Shown here one piece after another: positions 11,557 to 21,279 of a stretch of DNA of 64,000 bases (the stretch's first letter is position 1; each line of letters opens with the position of its first letter). The translations under genes and the position numbers were made by a program. The DNA is from Leptospira weilii serovar Ranarum str. ICFT (lineage in GTDB: Bacteria; Spirochaetota; Leptospiria; Leptospirales; Leptospiraceae). The notes beneath the pieces were generated by a model that saw only the letters and a program-made list of their open reading frames with translations, ran no database searches and was not told the origin of the DNA. The stretch lies in NCBI RefSeq assembly GCF_000332415.1, contig NZ_AOHC02000041.1:328609-392608 (forward strand), in the 5' to 3' direction.

Positions 11557-14382
11557 CTAGTTATTAATAAATGACTCTGAAATTTCCAAAACTTTATTTG
11601 TATTGTATTGTTTGAAATCTGAAATCGGAAAGTTTGAAAAAAGGATAACCTTGCAATTATGTTCGTATATCCTGGCTCTACCTATCGCTTGAGTTAAATG
11701 TTTTTCAGTAAACATAAGTTGCATTTTTCTAATTTGAGGATTTGAAGATAATACCTTATATTGAAATTTATAATCCTTGAATTCAATTACTTCCAAATTA
11801 TTTATCTCGTTAAAATTTCGAATTGTATTTGTATTAAATCCAAGAACTTTACTTCTAAGCTTTAGATACGGAATAGTTGGAAATGGAGTCCCAATAATTA
11901 CTATATTCTTACCGGCATATTCTCGAATTCCTTCCGTAGCGTAAAAATAAACATCGGATTTATATTTTTCAGAAATTGATTTGAATGAAATTAATTTAAA
12001 CCCAGTTATATTAGATTTTTCAATTAAACTTTCTAACGTGTCCTTTCTGTCTGAGTTTAAAGCAATCGAAGTTTTGGAAAAACTCCACTTGTTAAATTGA
12101 ATTAATTCTGCTCGTGGCTTGATATTTCCGATTTTATAGTATTTAACTCTATCTCCGAAAAGTGTTCTATATTCATCTTCATTAATAGAGGCAGACAAAA
12201 TTGTTATACTGGAATTACTGGGTAGTTTGCGCTTAGTTATAAAATGTATTTTCTTATCGATTACTAGGAAGTATTCCGCATTAAATAGTTTGAAAATATT
12301 TATAGAAAAATGTTTTGATAGGATATCACTCTGAATTGGATTTGATTCTTCGTCTATTAGTTCTACGCTATTCCATCTATTTTGATTTGCAATGGTGTTT
12401 GCAAGTGAATCTAATAAATCGGAATCTCGCTCTTTTATCTCGTAAACAAGGGATTTATCAACTGTTTTTATTTCCCCAGAATTTTCATCCATTAGAAATT
12501 GATCGATAAATTGTAATGAATAGGGAGTCCAAAAATCGGTTTCATTGATTTTTTCTTCTATAAAACTTTTATACTTTTTTAAATCTTTGATCTCTATGGA
12601 ATTTATTTTTAGCAATGATTCGATAATATCCTCATCTATCCAGATATTTGAAATTACTTTGGTTTCGTTGACAATGTCTGGATCGGTTAAAAATCGTTCA
12701 TGAGTTATTTTTAATATTTTTGAATTTTTGGCTGCTTCCACATCTGATATGTATTTTCTTGCAATTTGCTTTTCAGATTCATTTAAGGAATTAATGAAGG
12801 TGGGATTTTTTAGAAGCTTTAATCTAGAAATTCCCATCTCGGTGTAACAACGAATCTTTTTCTCAAGAAATAATGGAGACTTTGGGTAAAGGACACCAAT
12901 ATTAACGGATTCTAATTGTCGATACGTAGGTCCAACAATGATCTGCTGATATTCAGTTTCTTTTATTCCCTCAATTAAAGATGTCTTTCCAAGTCCTGTT
13001 TGGGCTTGAATTATTGTAATATCGTTATTGTTATCGCATTTAATTTTTTCGAATAATAATTTAAGTTTTTTTCGGCCATCCTCAATTGATTGGTATTTTT
13101 TATCTTTATTAAGTAGAATAACTCTCTTTCGGCTCTCATTTTCTAGCGTAATCAAGTTTCCTGAATTGTTGCAGGTACCACCTAACTCTGTATGGTAACT
13201 GCAAAAGTTACTACAATACGATGGAGGGCTATTTTTGGATCTAATATCCTTTATGAGTTCTGCATAGTAATTTCCTTTCCTTCTTTCATTATGCGGTCTA
13301 TCTTTGAAGAGTTCAAGGGCCTTTTCCCTTCCCCCTTCAAATCTAAATAAATTGAGTAGAATGTGCCTTAATTCCCCGTGATTCGTGAATTTTGGAGCTT
13401 GGAGAAGCATACAATTCGATAAGAGATATTGAAAATTTAAATCACGGATCTTATGATAATTCTTTTTTTTGCTGCGGGATCCATTAGAAGTGCCCTCCTC
13501 AAAAATACTAGCATTTTTACCATTCTTTATAGTACTAGACTTATAAGACTTGGTAGAAATTAGCCCATTTTCTATTTCAGAATTAATGGAATTAATGAAA
13601 AAATTAGGGGCACCTTTATTTGATCCCGGAAAAAAAGGTAAAGTCATTCCATATTTGATATTAAGGTCTTCTATGAGCGCGTTTGGAGTAGAATACTCAC
13701 CATGTGCGGTAACTAATTGTTTTATATACTTTTTAAAATGGGAATTCGAGCTATCGTTTTCTAATAAAGACTTAACATCTAATCGATTATCTTCATTGAA
13801 AGTCATTATTTCCGAATTTCGATGAGTTAAGTAACCTTTTGAAGCATCGACGCATTGAGTATCGTGAAAGAATTGAGATACTGCGGCTTTTAAGATAAGT
13901 TTCAAAGTTGAAATATTTAATTGTTCTTTGACTGCACAAACTACTCGAAATCGATCCGCTGTAACTTGAACTTTTTCTTCCTCTCCATTCTTTTTTATAG
14001 TTTTGTCTTTCGGTTTTTTATGATTCCTTGTGGTATAGATTGCAATGCATTGATTTTTAAATATCTTTATCGCATCCTCTAATGACAACCCCTCATCAAT
14101 ATCAAAGAAAACTAAATTTGTGTGATCAAAATTTTCTAACAGTTTGTGGTTTTTTCCGTCTTTGAGTTTAAATGGTAGGATGCTTAAGCCGCTATTAAGA
14201 TAGCCTATGAGCTGCTTTAAATTCGACAGCTTTGGGATGTAATTATATGTGAAATCATTTTCGAAAGAATTAGTAACAATTCCGGCTGAAACGTTGTAAT
14301 GAAATAAATTATTCTCTTCTTTTTTATTTTCCAAAGGCAAATTTCCCCTTGATTTTTTTGGAACCAATAAATATGTTGTCAT
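11557..14382 (-). CDS. Primase-helicase fusion of a mobile element
   Basis: The protein has 941 residues. An N-terminal archaeo-eukaryotic-primase-like region carries VFFDIDEG (D94, D96) and, further on, TADRFRVVCAV. A cysteine cluster CSNFCSYHTELGGTC lies at about 395-411. The second half is a P-loop helicase: Walker A QAQTGLGKTS at about 455-465, an IWIDEDI box near 575, and a terminal QAIGRARI, as in superfamily 2 motif VI. Such fusions start and drive replication of plasmids, phages or integrative elements. It is divergent from a MarR-like gene, with a perfect palindrome over its start codon. The start at ATG 14382 is supported by that arrangement. Domain calls are from motifs; the exact family is not named. 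Confidence 0.78.
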   Translation of the reverse strand: MTTYLLVPKKSRGNLPLENKKEENNLFHYNVSAGIVTNSFENDFTYNYIPKLSNLKQLIGYLNSGLSILPFKLKDGKNHKLLENFDHTNLVFFDIDEGLSLEDAIKIFKNQCIAIYTTRNHKKPKDKTIKKNGEEEKVQVTADRFRVVCAVKEQLNISTLKLILKAAVSQFFHDTQCVDASKGYLTHRNSEIMTFNEDNRLDVKSLLENDSSNSHFKKYIKQLVTAHGEYSTPNALIEDLNIKYGMTLPFFPGSNKGAPNFFINSINSEIENGLISTKSYKSSTIKNGKNASIFEEGTSNGSRSKKKNYHKIRDLNFQYLLSNCMLLQAPKFTNHGELRHILLNLFRFEGGREKALELFKDRPHNERRKGNYYAELIKDIRSKNSPPSYCSNFCSYHTELGGTCNNSGNLITLENESRKRVILLNKDKKYQSIEDGRKKLKLLFEKIKCDNNNDITIIQAQTGLGKTSLIEGIKETEYQQIIVGPTYRQLESVNIGVLYPKSPLFLEKKIRCYTEMGISRLKLLKNPTFINSLNESEKQIARKYISDVEAAKNSKILKITHERFLTDPDIVNETKVISNIWIDEDIIESLLKINSIEIKDLKKYKSFIEEKINETDFWTPYSLQFIDQFLMDENSGEIKTVDKSLVYEIKERDSDLLDSLANTIANQNRWNSVELIDEESNPIQSDILSKHFSINIFKLFNAEYFLVIDKKIHFITKRKLPSNSSITILSASINEDEYRTLFGDRVKYYKIGNIKPRAELIQFNKWSFSKTSIALNSDRKDTLESLIEKSNITGFKLISFKSISEKYKSDVYFYATEGIREYAGKNIVIIGTPFPTIPYLKLRSKVLGFNTNTIRNFNEINNLEVIEFKDYKFQYKVLSSNPQIRKMQLMFTEKHLTQAIGRARIYEHNCKVILFSNFPISDFKQYNTNKVLEISESFINN

Positions 14383-14389
14383 GACAACA
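14374..14389. promoter_or_regulatory. Perfect 16-bp palindrome over the primase-helicase start
   Basis: TGTTGTCATGACAACA is a perfect palindrome and includes the primase-helicase start codon (14380-14382, minus strand). It is 31 bases from the MarR-like start. A further TTGTAGTCA half-site-like sequence lies between. MarR dimers bind such sites in divergent promoters, so this is a good operator candidate for the neighbouring regulator. Confidence 0.6.
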
Positions 14390-14420
14390 ATTAAATTTCA
14401 ATTGCTTGTAGTCAAGGAAA

Positions 14421-14876
14421 ATGAAAAAGATAAATTTAAAAAATCCACTATCTAAAGACCCAGGTTATTTATTGTGGCAGACTTCATTAGATTGGCAAAA
14501 AAAAGCTAAAGTTAAACTGGATAAATTTAATTTAACTTTGACTCAGTATTACATTTTATACGCAATTCGAAAAATCAAAACTGAAGTAAAGCAAGTCGAT
14601 ATAGCGAATTTTTTAAATATTGATCGAATGATGACATCGAAAATTATTTCGAGCTTAAAAGAAAAAGCGATTGTAAGTGTGATAAATGAGCGTTACGTTT
14701 CTTTAAATTCAATTGGAACCAGATTATTAAAGGAAGCAGAACAAGAGTATTTAATCAGTCTTAATGATTATTTTGGAATGTCTAGTGCAGCCAAGAGTAA
14801 ACACATTGAATACTATTCTAATTTGAATATGAGAAATGTTGAAAGCGATGTTAATAACTCCGTCGGAATTTATTAA
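14421..14876 (+). CDS. MarR-like winged-helix regulator
   Basis: The protein has 151 residues. The central part reads LTLTQYYILYAIRK, VKQVDIANFLNIDRMMTSKIISSLKEKAIV, then a wing VINERYVSLNSIGTRLL, the classic MarR order of helix, HTH and beta wing. It probably acts as a dimer. It is divergent from the primase-helicase with 38 bases between the starts, and a palindrome lies there, so it likely represses that gene and perhaps itself. The ligand is unknown. The gene is A+T-rich like its neighbours, consistent with acquisition together. Confidence 0.8.
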   Translation: MKKINLKNPLSKDPGYLLWQTSLDWQKKAKVKLDKFNLTLTQYYILYAIRKIKTEVKQVDIANFLNIDRMMTSKIISSLKEKAIVSVINERYVSLNSIGTRLLKEAEQEYLISLNDYFGMSSAAKSKHIEYYSNLNMRNVESDVNNSVGIY

Positions 14877-15480
14877 ACTATGTTAGAAAAATATGGACAT
14901 GAGCATGAATGATTTCATTTACACTATTAATCGGGCCATCTCTGAAGTTGAAGTAATCTTTTCACAGACTATTGCATATTGGGAATGTCGGATTGAATTT
15001 TTGACTGAAACCAATCCGGGTGAATTTTTTAGAGAGATTGATCACTATGGGTTTTTAGATATAGTATTTGAAAGAAAAGAAGATCTTTGTTTTTACGAAA
15101 GATCTATTCTTAATAATCATAACCATTTGATAAGAAATGAGAATGATTTTTCAAACTTTGAAAAAAGAAGATTTGATCAGCTTATGAAGAGAATCTTTAT
15201 TTATAAAAATGCCTATTATTTAATGCGTGAGCGAGTGCTTTCGCTTATAGAACAAGAACATGAAATTGAATCGAGTCAGTTAAAAAAAATATTAATCACT
15301 TTCATCGCTGACCTAAAGGAGAACGTAAAATATAAAATGAAAATGGCTCATCCGTTTAAATTAGAAATAATAAAACAACATTTTTCGAACAATATTTTTG
15401 ATTCTGAATTGAAACAAATAGAGTATAGATTTATGCATGAGCTTTTAGGACGTGAGAAAATTAGCAATTTTAGAGAGGGG

Positions 15481-15993
<513 letters not shown>

Positions 15994-16105
15994 TATTAAC
16001 TCTATTTTAATTAACTAATTACAGGTAGCGGGATCGTCTTTGATTATTTCAGGAACTTTCACGTATTACGAAGCAGAAGGTTTGTACATTTTAAATATAT
16101 AGCCA

Positions 16106-17554
16106 CTATTTATTGAGTTTTTCTAAGAAGTTAATATGCCAATCAAAGATTTCTTGGATTGAAGTTTCTAAATCAAAACCTATTTTTAAATATAATTTTT
16201 GATAAAAGGAAAAATCACCTAAACGCAAATCTGGATATGCCGAGAAATGATTTCGATTTTCTTTCCAGACTTCGATTGAAAATTGAAACGGGTTTTTTAC
16301 GGAACTACGAATGGATGGATCAACATAAGGAAAGGCATACGGGACTCTTTGCTGGAAATCTCCAAAATTGACCAGTAAACCGCAGTTGTCTTCCGCACTA
16401 AATGCGTAAAGATCTCGTGGATCCAGTAGATCATAATTTTCAGGGTTCATGTTGAAGGAAAAAAATCCATCTATGGTAATATCTAATTTAGATTTTAGAT
16501 AGGATTTTGCTTCACTCATTGTACTTCCAGTGTAAATATCATCATCGTATAAGAGAATATCGCTACGACCAGATAGATCTTTTAATTTAGAATCCTGAGT
16601 GAGTGTTTCCATCTTGTAGCCAAGCTTCCTATGTCCGTGAAGGTCGAAGATTCTGGAAATGGATAGATTGTATTCTAAGCGAATCATAGGATCTAAGCTG
16701 ATTATATTCGTCGTGGACATTGATTTTAATTTTTGTATTTGTTTTTCGAGGGAAATTACGTCCACTGCTTGAAAGAAATCATGAAGAAACTCTGGAATTG
16801 GGTAACTATCTTCTCGGACTTTTAAGTTCTTGTCATAATAATTCTTTTTCTGATAGGATTTTCGAATCTCCGAAGAAGCATTGCTATTTTTCCCTTGAGC
16901 AAGATAAACGGATTCTTGATTCTTAACATTAACCTCATATCCATTTCGAGTAATTACAACGCATCCGTCTTCGGAATATTTGAATGCTTCTGCAAAACGA
17001 AAGTTGTCTCCACCGCAAAGAAAGAAGATTTTAGTCTGTAGTTTTGCATTCCGTTCCAAATATTTTTTGAGTCGAAAAACGACTTCAGTAAAATTGATAC
17101 TGGTTTGATTGAAAACGCCATTCCACGGATCCAAACCAATCCATGGATATTCTTCAATCTTTTCGGTTACGATTCGATTTCTTTCATAGATATTTAGAAA
17201 TGAATCTGTTTTAGGGCCTACGTAGTCGTCATGATCGGGTGAGATATAGCCCCCTAAAACTTGGTAACCCTCTTTTTCCAAAGAATCTTTTGCAATGATC
17301 ATCATTTCAAGGTGACCGTCATGTATCGGACACAGAGCACCCGTAAGCAACAGAACACAATGATTATTGGTCTTAGGCTTTTCTAAAAAGGAATAAGGCG
17401 TACATAAAATAGATGTGGTGGCTTCAATATCTATGTCGTCTGAATTTAGATCTTCGAAAAAACCTGCATTCAATGTAGCGTCTAATCCTTCTTCTTGAAA
17501 GAGTTTACTGTAATAAGGGTCTCGTTTGATTTTCCAGGTCTGCATGTTTTTCAT
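16106..17554 (-). CDS. Nucleotidyltransferase-phosphoribosyltransferase fusion
   Basis: The protein has 482 residues and is the last gene of a four-gene operon. The N-terminal half is an NMN/nicotinate-mononucleotide adenylyltransferase-type fold: GALCPIHDGHLEMM with HDGH at 78-81 (the HxGH motif), FLCGGDNF at about 178-185, and SSEIR at 227-231 (the second nucleotide-binding motif). The C-terminal half carries DDDIYTGST at 337-345, the PRPP-binding loop of type I phosphoribosyltransferases. The pairing with a NadE-like enzyme and an NrtR regulator points to making or salvaging NAD or a related nucleotide. Type I PRTases are not the usual nicotinamide or nicotinate PRTases, so the substrate may be different. 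Its start overlaps the previous stop by 4 bases. Confidence 0.75.
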   Translation of the reverse strand: MKNMQTWKIKRDPYYSKLFQEEGLDATLNAGFFEDLNSDDIDIEATTSILCTPYSFLEKPKTNNHCVLLLTGALCPIHDGHLEMMIIAKDSLEKEGYQVLGGYISPDHDDYVGPKTDSFLNIYERNRIVTEKIEEYPWIGLDPWNGVFNQTSINFTEVVFRLKKYLERNAKLQTKIFFLCGGDNFRFAEAFKYSEDGCVVITRNGYEVNVKNQESVYLAQGKNSNASSEIRKSYQKKNYYDKNLKVREDSYPIPEFLHDFFQAVDVISLEKQIQKLKSMSTTNIISLDPMIRLEYNLSISRIFDLHGHRKLGYKMETLTQDSKLKDLSGRSDILLYDDDIYTGSTMSEAKSYLKSKLDITIDGFFSFNMNPENYDLLDPRDLYAFSAEDNCGLLVNFGDFQQRVPYAFPYVDPSIRSSVKNPFQFSIEVWKENRNHFSAYPDLRLGDFSFYQKLYLKIGFDLETSIQEIFDWHINFLEKLNK

Positions 17555-18327
17555 AAAGTTTTCATTTTATAGATTAGATCTCCACGAATAATGATTCTTG
17601 GAAGATCTCTTTCTCCTAAATACACGTCAACGTCATGACAAATTCTATGATCAAAAATTAATATAGAACCTTCTCTCGGTAAAAAGGCAGACAGGACTTC
17701 TTCTTTAAGAACTCTTCTATCCCAATCCGAATGATTTCTATCCCATATATTGAAATTTTCTAAATTATCTCGAATAAATCGGGTCGCTCCAGATTGATTG
17801 GTAGTTAAATAGATCACAAAGGATTTTAAAGTCCGATGAATCCCGTCTTCATATAAAAACCCAGCATCGTAATGAGCATAGTGTTCGCCGCCTGATTCGT
17901 ATTTCATAAAACGAAAAAGTGGGCTGACCTGAACCGGAATCCAAATAGGAAATTTATTAGGATTCCCTTGCCACCAATCTGTAGGAGTTTTCTCCGAACA
18001 AAATTTTTCATTTAGGTGAGGGATAATAAGTTCTGAAAGTTCATTCGCTAGTTGAAGAGACCATCCAGTTGCCCTTTGACTTCCGATTCCATAGTCTTGG
18101 TCCAGAAGGCCGTTGATAGAAACGGGTGCTGAAATCTTTGATTCAGAAAATAGATTCCTAAGAGAATCGCAAGTATCAGGACTTAAAAAGTGATTCCAAT
18201 AATCTATTTCCGGAATTAAGGTAGCCACCTTTGAAAAATTAGAGTCTATTTGAATAGGGAATTTTATCAATGGCATTGCCCAAAAACCGGGAACTTTGGA
18301 TTGTTCGGGTTTTTTGTGAAGTATCAT
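17551..18327 (-). CDS. 2-oxoglutarate/Fe(II)-dependent oxygenase, prolyl-4-hydroxylase type
   Basis: The protein has 258 residues. Iron ligands fit H152 and D154 in AHYDAGF and H231 in ICHDV, with R248 in RIIIRGD as the 2-oxoglutarate-binding residue. The double-stranded beta-helix pattern is clear (SFVIYLTTNQSGATRFI, GSILIFDHR). Such enzymes hydroxylate peptides, proteins or small molecules using O2 and 2-oxoglutarate. It overlaps both neighbours by 4 bases (ATGA type), so it is made with a NadE-like synthetase and a nucleotidyltransferase-PRTase. That context suggests it modifies a nucleotide or pathway product, which would be unusual for the fold. Fold confidence is high; the substrate is unknown. 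Confidence 0.82.
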   Translation of the reverse strand: MILHKKPEQSKVPGFWAMPLIKFPIQIDSNFSKVATLIPEIDYWNHFLSPDTCDSLRNLFSESKISAPVSINGLLDQDYGIGSQRATGWSLQLANELSELIIPHLNEKFCSEKTPTDWWQGNPNKFPIWIPVQVSPLFRFMKYESGGEHYAHYDAGFLYEDGIHRTLKSFVIYLTTNQSGATRFIRDNLENFNIWDRNHSDWDRRVLKEEVLSAFLPREGSILIFDHRICHDVDVYLGERDLPRIIIRGDLIYKMKTL

Positions 18328-19286
18328 GACCAGCCTCCTTCCACAACTCTCTTCATAACATCTACGAATCTCGAAGGAAGGCCGACTTTGTACTTATGAA
18401 GGTTTTTCTTATGTAAAGCTTCTATATTTTCAAAACTTCGAATCGTGTCGGAAGAAAGAAGCTGAATCATTTTTCGAAAATCAAGACCGAAATCTTTGAG
18501 CAAGATAAAGAAGCGAATATCTTCGTAATTTGCACCTATCATTTCTTGGTCGGTTCTTCCGTCGAAAACATCGCCTGTTGGTTCGGCACAAATGATTTCT
18601 TCCGGTATCTTAATACTCTTAGCGATCTCAAATATTTCATTCTTGTGTAGGTCCGCTATGGGTTGCAAATCCACCATTCCATCAGAAGCCTTCCCATAAA
18701 ATCCTAAGTAAGCACCTTCATCTCGATTGGTTGTGCCTACTACGATGGATCGATAGTTTTGATCTTGCAGAAGTGCAGCGTGAAAGTAAAGGAATGGTAT
18801 TCGAATGATAGAAAGCAATTGTCCTGCTGCGAATGGACTGTAATGACCTTCTTCGAGTCTGAGATAACTTTCTTGAACTTGAGTCAGATCCTTTTCTAAG
18901 AATTCTATCTTTTCATTTTGCAAACTCGGATACGATTTTAAAAGTTCAAATTTTCTTAAAGCTTCTCGCTGACCGGTTGCGCCGATATTAAAAATCGGTA
19001 GAGTAATTCCTCTAATCTTTTTAATAGGGGAGCAAGGTTCTTTTGATGCCAAATTTAGTAATCCGAGAACAAGTGATGAGTCAATCCCGCCAGATAGTCC
19101 TATGACACAAGAATCTAAATGTTCTGTATCAAAGAATTCGTTAATTCGTTCGATTTTCTTTTTTAAATAAAATTCTAAGTCGAAACCTCTTGCATGATCG
19201 AGAAATTTCCTTATTTCCAATTCAGTTCTCCAGGCTCGACCTATAACGGAAATTGAAGAGGAAGAATTGATGTCGTATTTATCCAT
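18324..19286 (-). CDS. nadE: NadE-like ammonia-dependent NAD synthetase
   Basis: The protein has 320 residues from the ATG at 19286; a TTG four codons upstream keeps the frame open, but the ATG has a GGA-containing site before it. The ATP-pyrophosphatase loop SGGIDSS is at 65-71, and GTTNRDE with the following EGAYLGFYGKASDG at 184-203. PTGDVFDGRTDQEMIG matches the segment closing the active site in NAD synthetases. The family adenylates deamido-NAD and transfers ammonia to give NAD; no glutaminase domain is present, so free ammonia is expected. It lies between NrtR (51-base gap) and the oxygenase (4-base overlap). A paralogue acting on a related acid cannot be excluded. Confidence 0.85.
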   Translation of the reverse strand: MDKYDINSSSSISVIGRAWRTELEIRKFLDHARGFDLEFYLKKKIERINEFFDTEHLDSCVIGLSGGIDSSLVLGLLNLASKEPCSPIKKIRGITLPIFNIGATGQREALRKFELLKSYPSLQNEKIEFLEKDLTQVQESYLRLEEGHYSPFAAGQLLSIIRIPFLYFHAALLQDQNYRSIVVGTTNRDEGAYLGFYGKASDGMVDLQPIADLHKNEIFEIAKSIKIPEEIICAEPTGDVFDGRTDQEMIGANYEDIRFFILLKDFGLDFRKMIQLLSSDTIRSFENIEALHKKNLHKYKVGLPSRFVDVMKRVVEGGWS

Positions 19287-19337
19287 AAATAATTCCAAAT
19301 ACTTTGAATCTTGATTGAATATAGTAAGAGATTATCC

Positions 19338-20039
19338 TCATAGGTCAAAACTAAATCCTCGTTTTACCATTCTATCGTATCTCGCCTTGTTGAACTCGTA
19401 GAGGAGGGCCGCTCTGTGGGCTACATTTTCCTCGAATCCTTTCGTTGCGTTGAGTATATTGAATTGCAGAATCTTTTTACGGAAGTTTCGCTTATCAAGA
19501 TTCTTCTCTAAAACAATTTCGTATAATCTCTGTAATTGTGTAAGAGTGAATTTGCGAGGGAGTAACTCGAAACCGATCGGTTGATAGCGAACCTTTCCCT
19601 TTAAGCGCGTCAAAGCTACGTCTACGATTTTTTCGTGATCAAATGCAAGCTTAGGAAGTTCTTGCACGTTGTGCCATCCGGCATTCTCGGCATCTGTAGC
19701 AGCCTGCACGGAATGGTTCTGCAAATTTACGAGGGCATAATATGCTACAGAGATAACACGTTCTCGGGGATCACGATCTACTTGACCAAAGGTATATAGT
19801 TGTTCCAAGAATATATTCTTTAACCCTGTTTCTTCTTTGAGTTCACGACTGGCAGCTTCGTCGATTGTTTCTTCGATTCTTACAAATCCTCCCGGTAATG
19901 CCCAGTGACCTCGAAACGGATCCAAAGCCCGTTGAATAATAAGAATTTTAAGCTTATCTTCGTCAATACCGAATACAACACAATCAACTGTGATGCTCGG
20001 TCTGGCAAATTCATATGAATGTGTGTCATTCTTTTTCAT
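19338..20039 (-). CDS. nrtR: NrtR-type Nudix transcriptional regulator of NAD metabolism
   Basis: The protein has 233 residues. The N-terminal Nudix domain has an intact Nudix box at 51-73 ([20 protein letters not shown] followed by TGL) matching GX5EX7REUXEEXGU. The C-terminal winged helix ([34 protein letters not shown]) is that of NrtR. NrtR proteins bind ADP-ribose or related NAD breakdown products and release DNA. The intact box suggests hydrolase activity may be kept. It is first in the operon with nadE, the oxygenase and the nucleotidyltransferase, with a GTGTA-N5-TACAC palindrome 46 bases upstream of its start, so it probably autoregulates and controls the cluster. Confidence 0.88.
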   Translation of the reverse strand: MKKNDTHSYEFARPSITVDCVVFGIDEDKLKILIIQRALDPFRGHWALPGGFVRIEETIDEAASRELKEETGLKNIFLEQLYTFGQVDRDPRERVISVAYYALVNLQNHSVQAATDAENAGWHNVQELPKLAFDHEKIVDVALTRLKGKVRYQPIGFELLPRKFTLTQLQRLYEIVLEKNLDKRNFRKKILQFNILNATKGFEENVAHRAALLYEFNKARYDRMVKRGFSFDL

Positions 20040-20084
20040 CGGATTTAAAAAAATTGGTAGTCAGTTTTGAAAATATGGATTAAG

Positions 20085-20099
20085 GTGTAAAATATACAC
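20085..20099. promoter_or_regulatory. Candidate NrtR operator
   Basis: GTGTAAAATATACAC has perfect GTGTA/TACAC arms around five A/T bases and lies in the leader of the NrtR-NadE operon, 46 bases upstream of the NrtR start. Position and symmetry fit an operator overlapping the promoter; binding is inferred. Confidence 0.5.
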
Positions 20100-20125
20100 T
20101 AACTAATCAAGTAAAAAACTTCAAC

Positions 20126-20391
20126 ATGAAAAAGTTTATATTAAATATTCAAGGCTACTTTGATCGGCTTTGTTATGCGTTCCTCAGATTTAGAAGGAAG
20201 CCTTTCAATGATTCAACTTTATATAAAAAACTATCGGAAAAAGAGAAAGTTGCAGTTATCTACGGATGAGGATCCGTAAATCGGGAGATATATAAATCTG
20301 TGCATAAAGAATTCCGAGTAAAATACGGACATCATGAAAAAATCTCGATAGCGTTCGCGGTGTAAATCGCCTTACGAATGTTAGGTGGGTA
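20126..20391 (+). pseudogene. Gene fragment running into an IS256 remnant
   Basis: An ATG at 20126 opens 47 codons (MKKFILNIQGYFDRL, FNDSTLYKKLSEKEKVAVIYG) to a TGA at 20267-20269. The frame then continues in a coding-like way (SVNREIYKSVHKEFRVKYGHHEK) until 20345. At 20345-20391 a 47-base piece matches 15705-15751 of the IS256 transposase with three mismatches. It is a decayed gene cut by an IS remnant. I do not recognise the protein. The rest of 20392-20677 holds no supported gene. Confidence 0.45.
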
Positions 20392-20677
20392 TAACCGATT
20401 TACTTTCCTTGGGAGGATTCGTTCTCCCAGGCTCAGAAAAGAAGTCCATATAACTCAAAATCTCTCCGATTCCATTGACGACTACCTTACAATTGTCTCC
20501 AAAATTCTTCAAAAAATCGGTTCAACAGTCTTTAAGAATATAATGAAAGCAAGTTTTAGGGAAGTATGGCAAAGTATAGAATAGACTTGACAAAATACCC
20601 TACAATATTATGATTGCCGCCTTTGACGAAAGATAACGGTTGAAAGAGATTCCTTCAATAATTCTTTTTATGGTGAC

Positions 20678-21256
20678 TTGCGAATGATAAAAGATTTTAG
20701 AACAATAATTAACGGCTGTTTGATGGGGAACTCCAGAAGCTGGAAGGAATTCCTCTTAACGTATGATCGCCTGTTGAATGGAATTGTGATACAGACCTTT
20801 GGTCGTCGTGATTCCGAGGATATTGTCCAAAGAATTATAGAGGAATTAATTAAAGATGATTTTAGGTTGTTACGTCAGTTTACCGGTGAATCGGAGATCG
20901 CCTTTAAAGTATATTTAAAAAATATCGGTAGAAACGTCGCTCGTAATGAATTTCGAAAGCTTCTAAAAAGAAGAGAAGCCGCAGACTGGCAGGATAACGA
21001 AGTAGAAATTGTCATGGGAAAGCAAGCAGAGGAAGCTTGGCAAAAAGGGGAGTCGGAAGCTCATTATCGAGAACTCTCGAATGAATTTGAGAGCCTAATT
21101 GAAAAATTGGATTTTACCTCCAGACAGGTCATTTTATATCGTAGAAAAGGTTATAAGCACAGAGAAATCGCTGTTATAATGGCAATGCCTCTTGGAACCA
21201 TTACAAGCCTCTGCAATCGGGCCATTGTTGAGTTAAAAAAATTCAGATCTTCATAG
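20678..21256 (+). CDS. Sigma-70 family (ECF-like) RNA polymerase sigma factor
   Basis: The frame has 192 codons; the ATG at 20684 (MIKDFRTIING) is an equally good start. Region 2 reads WKEFLLTYDRLLNGIVIQTFGRRDSEDIVQRIIEELI followed by FKVYLKNIGRNVARNEFRK. Region 4 reads LDFTSRQVILYRRKGYKHREIAVIMAMPLGTITSLCNRAI, a clear helix-turn-helix. This is the two-domain layout of ECF sigma factors. The next gene, 23 bases downstream, looks like its partner regulator. A conserved sequence upstream of two downstream genes (21944-21998 and 24191-24252) may be its target promoter. Confidence 0.85.
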   Translation: MRMIKDFRTIINGCLMGNSRSWKEFLLTYDRLLNGIVIQTFGRRDSEDIVQRIIEELIKDDFRLLRQFTGESEIAFKVYLKNIGRNVARNEFRKLLKRREAADWQDNEVEIVMGKQAEEAWQKGESEAHYRELSNEFESLIEKLDFTSRQVILYRRKGYKHREIAVIMAMPLGTITSLCNRAIVELKKFRSS

Positions 21257-21279
21257 GATTTTGCAGTAAAACCGATATT

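Noticed and set aside
16106..20039. NAD operon considered as ordinary housekeeping NAD synthesis
   Set aside because: The presence of an oxygenase and of a type I PRTase fusion, with IS remnants on both sides, makes an accessory role likelier; kept as a finding instead.
20378..20584. Plus-strand 68-codon open frame
   Set aside because: It begins inside an IS256 remnant and has no start context or domain; the region is decayed.
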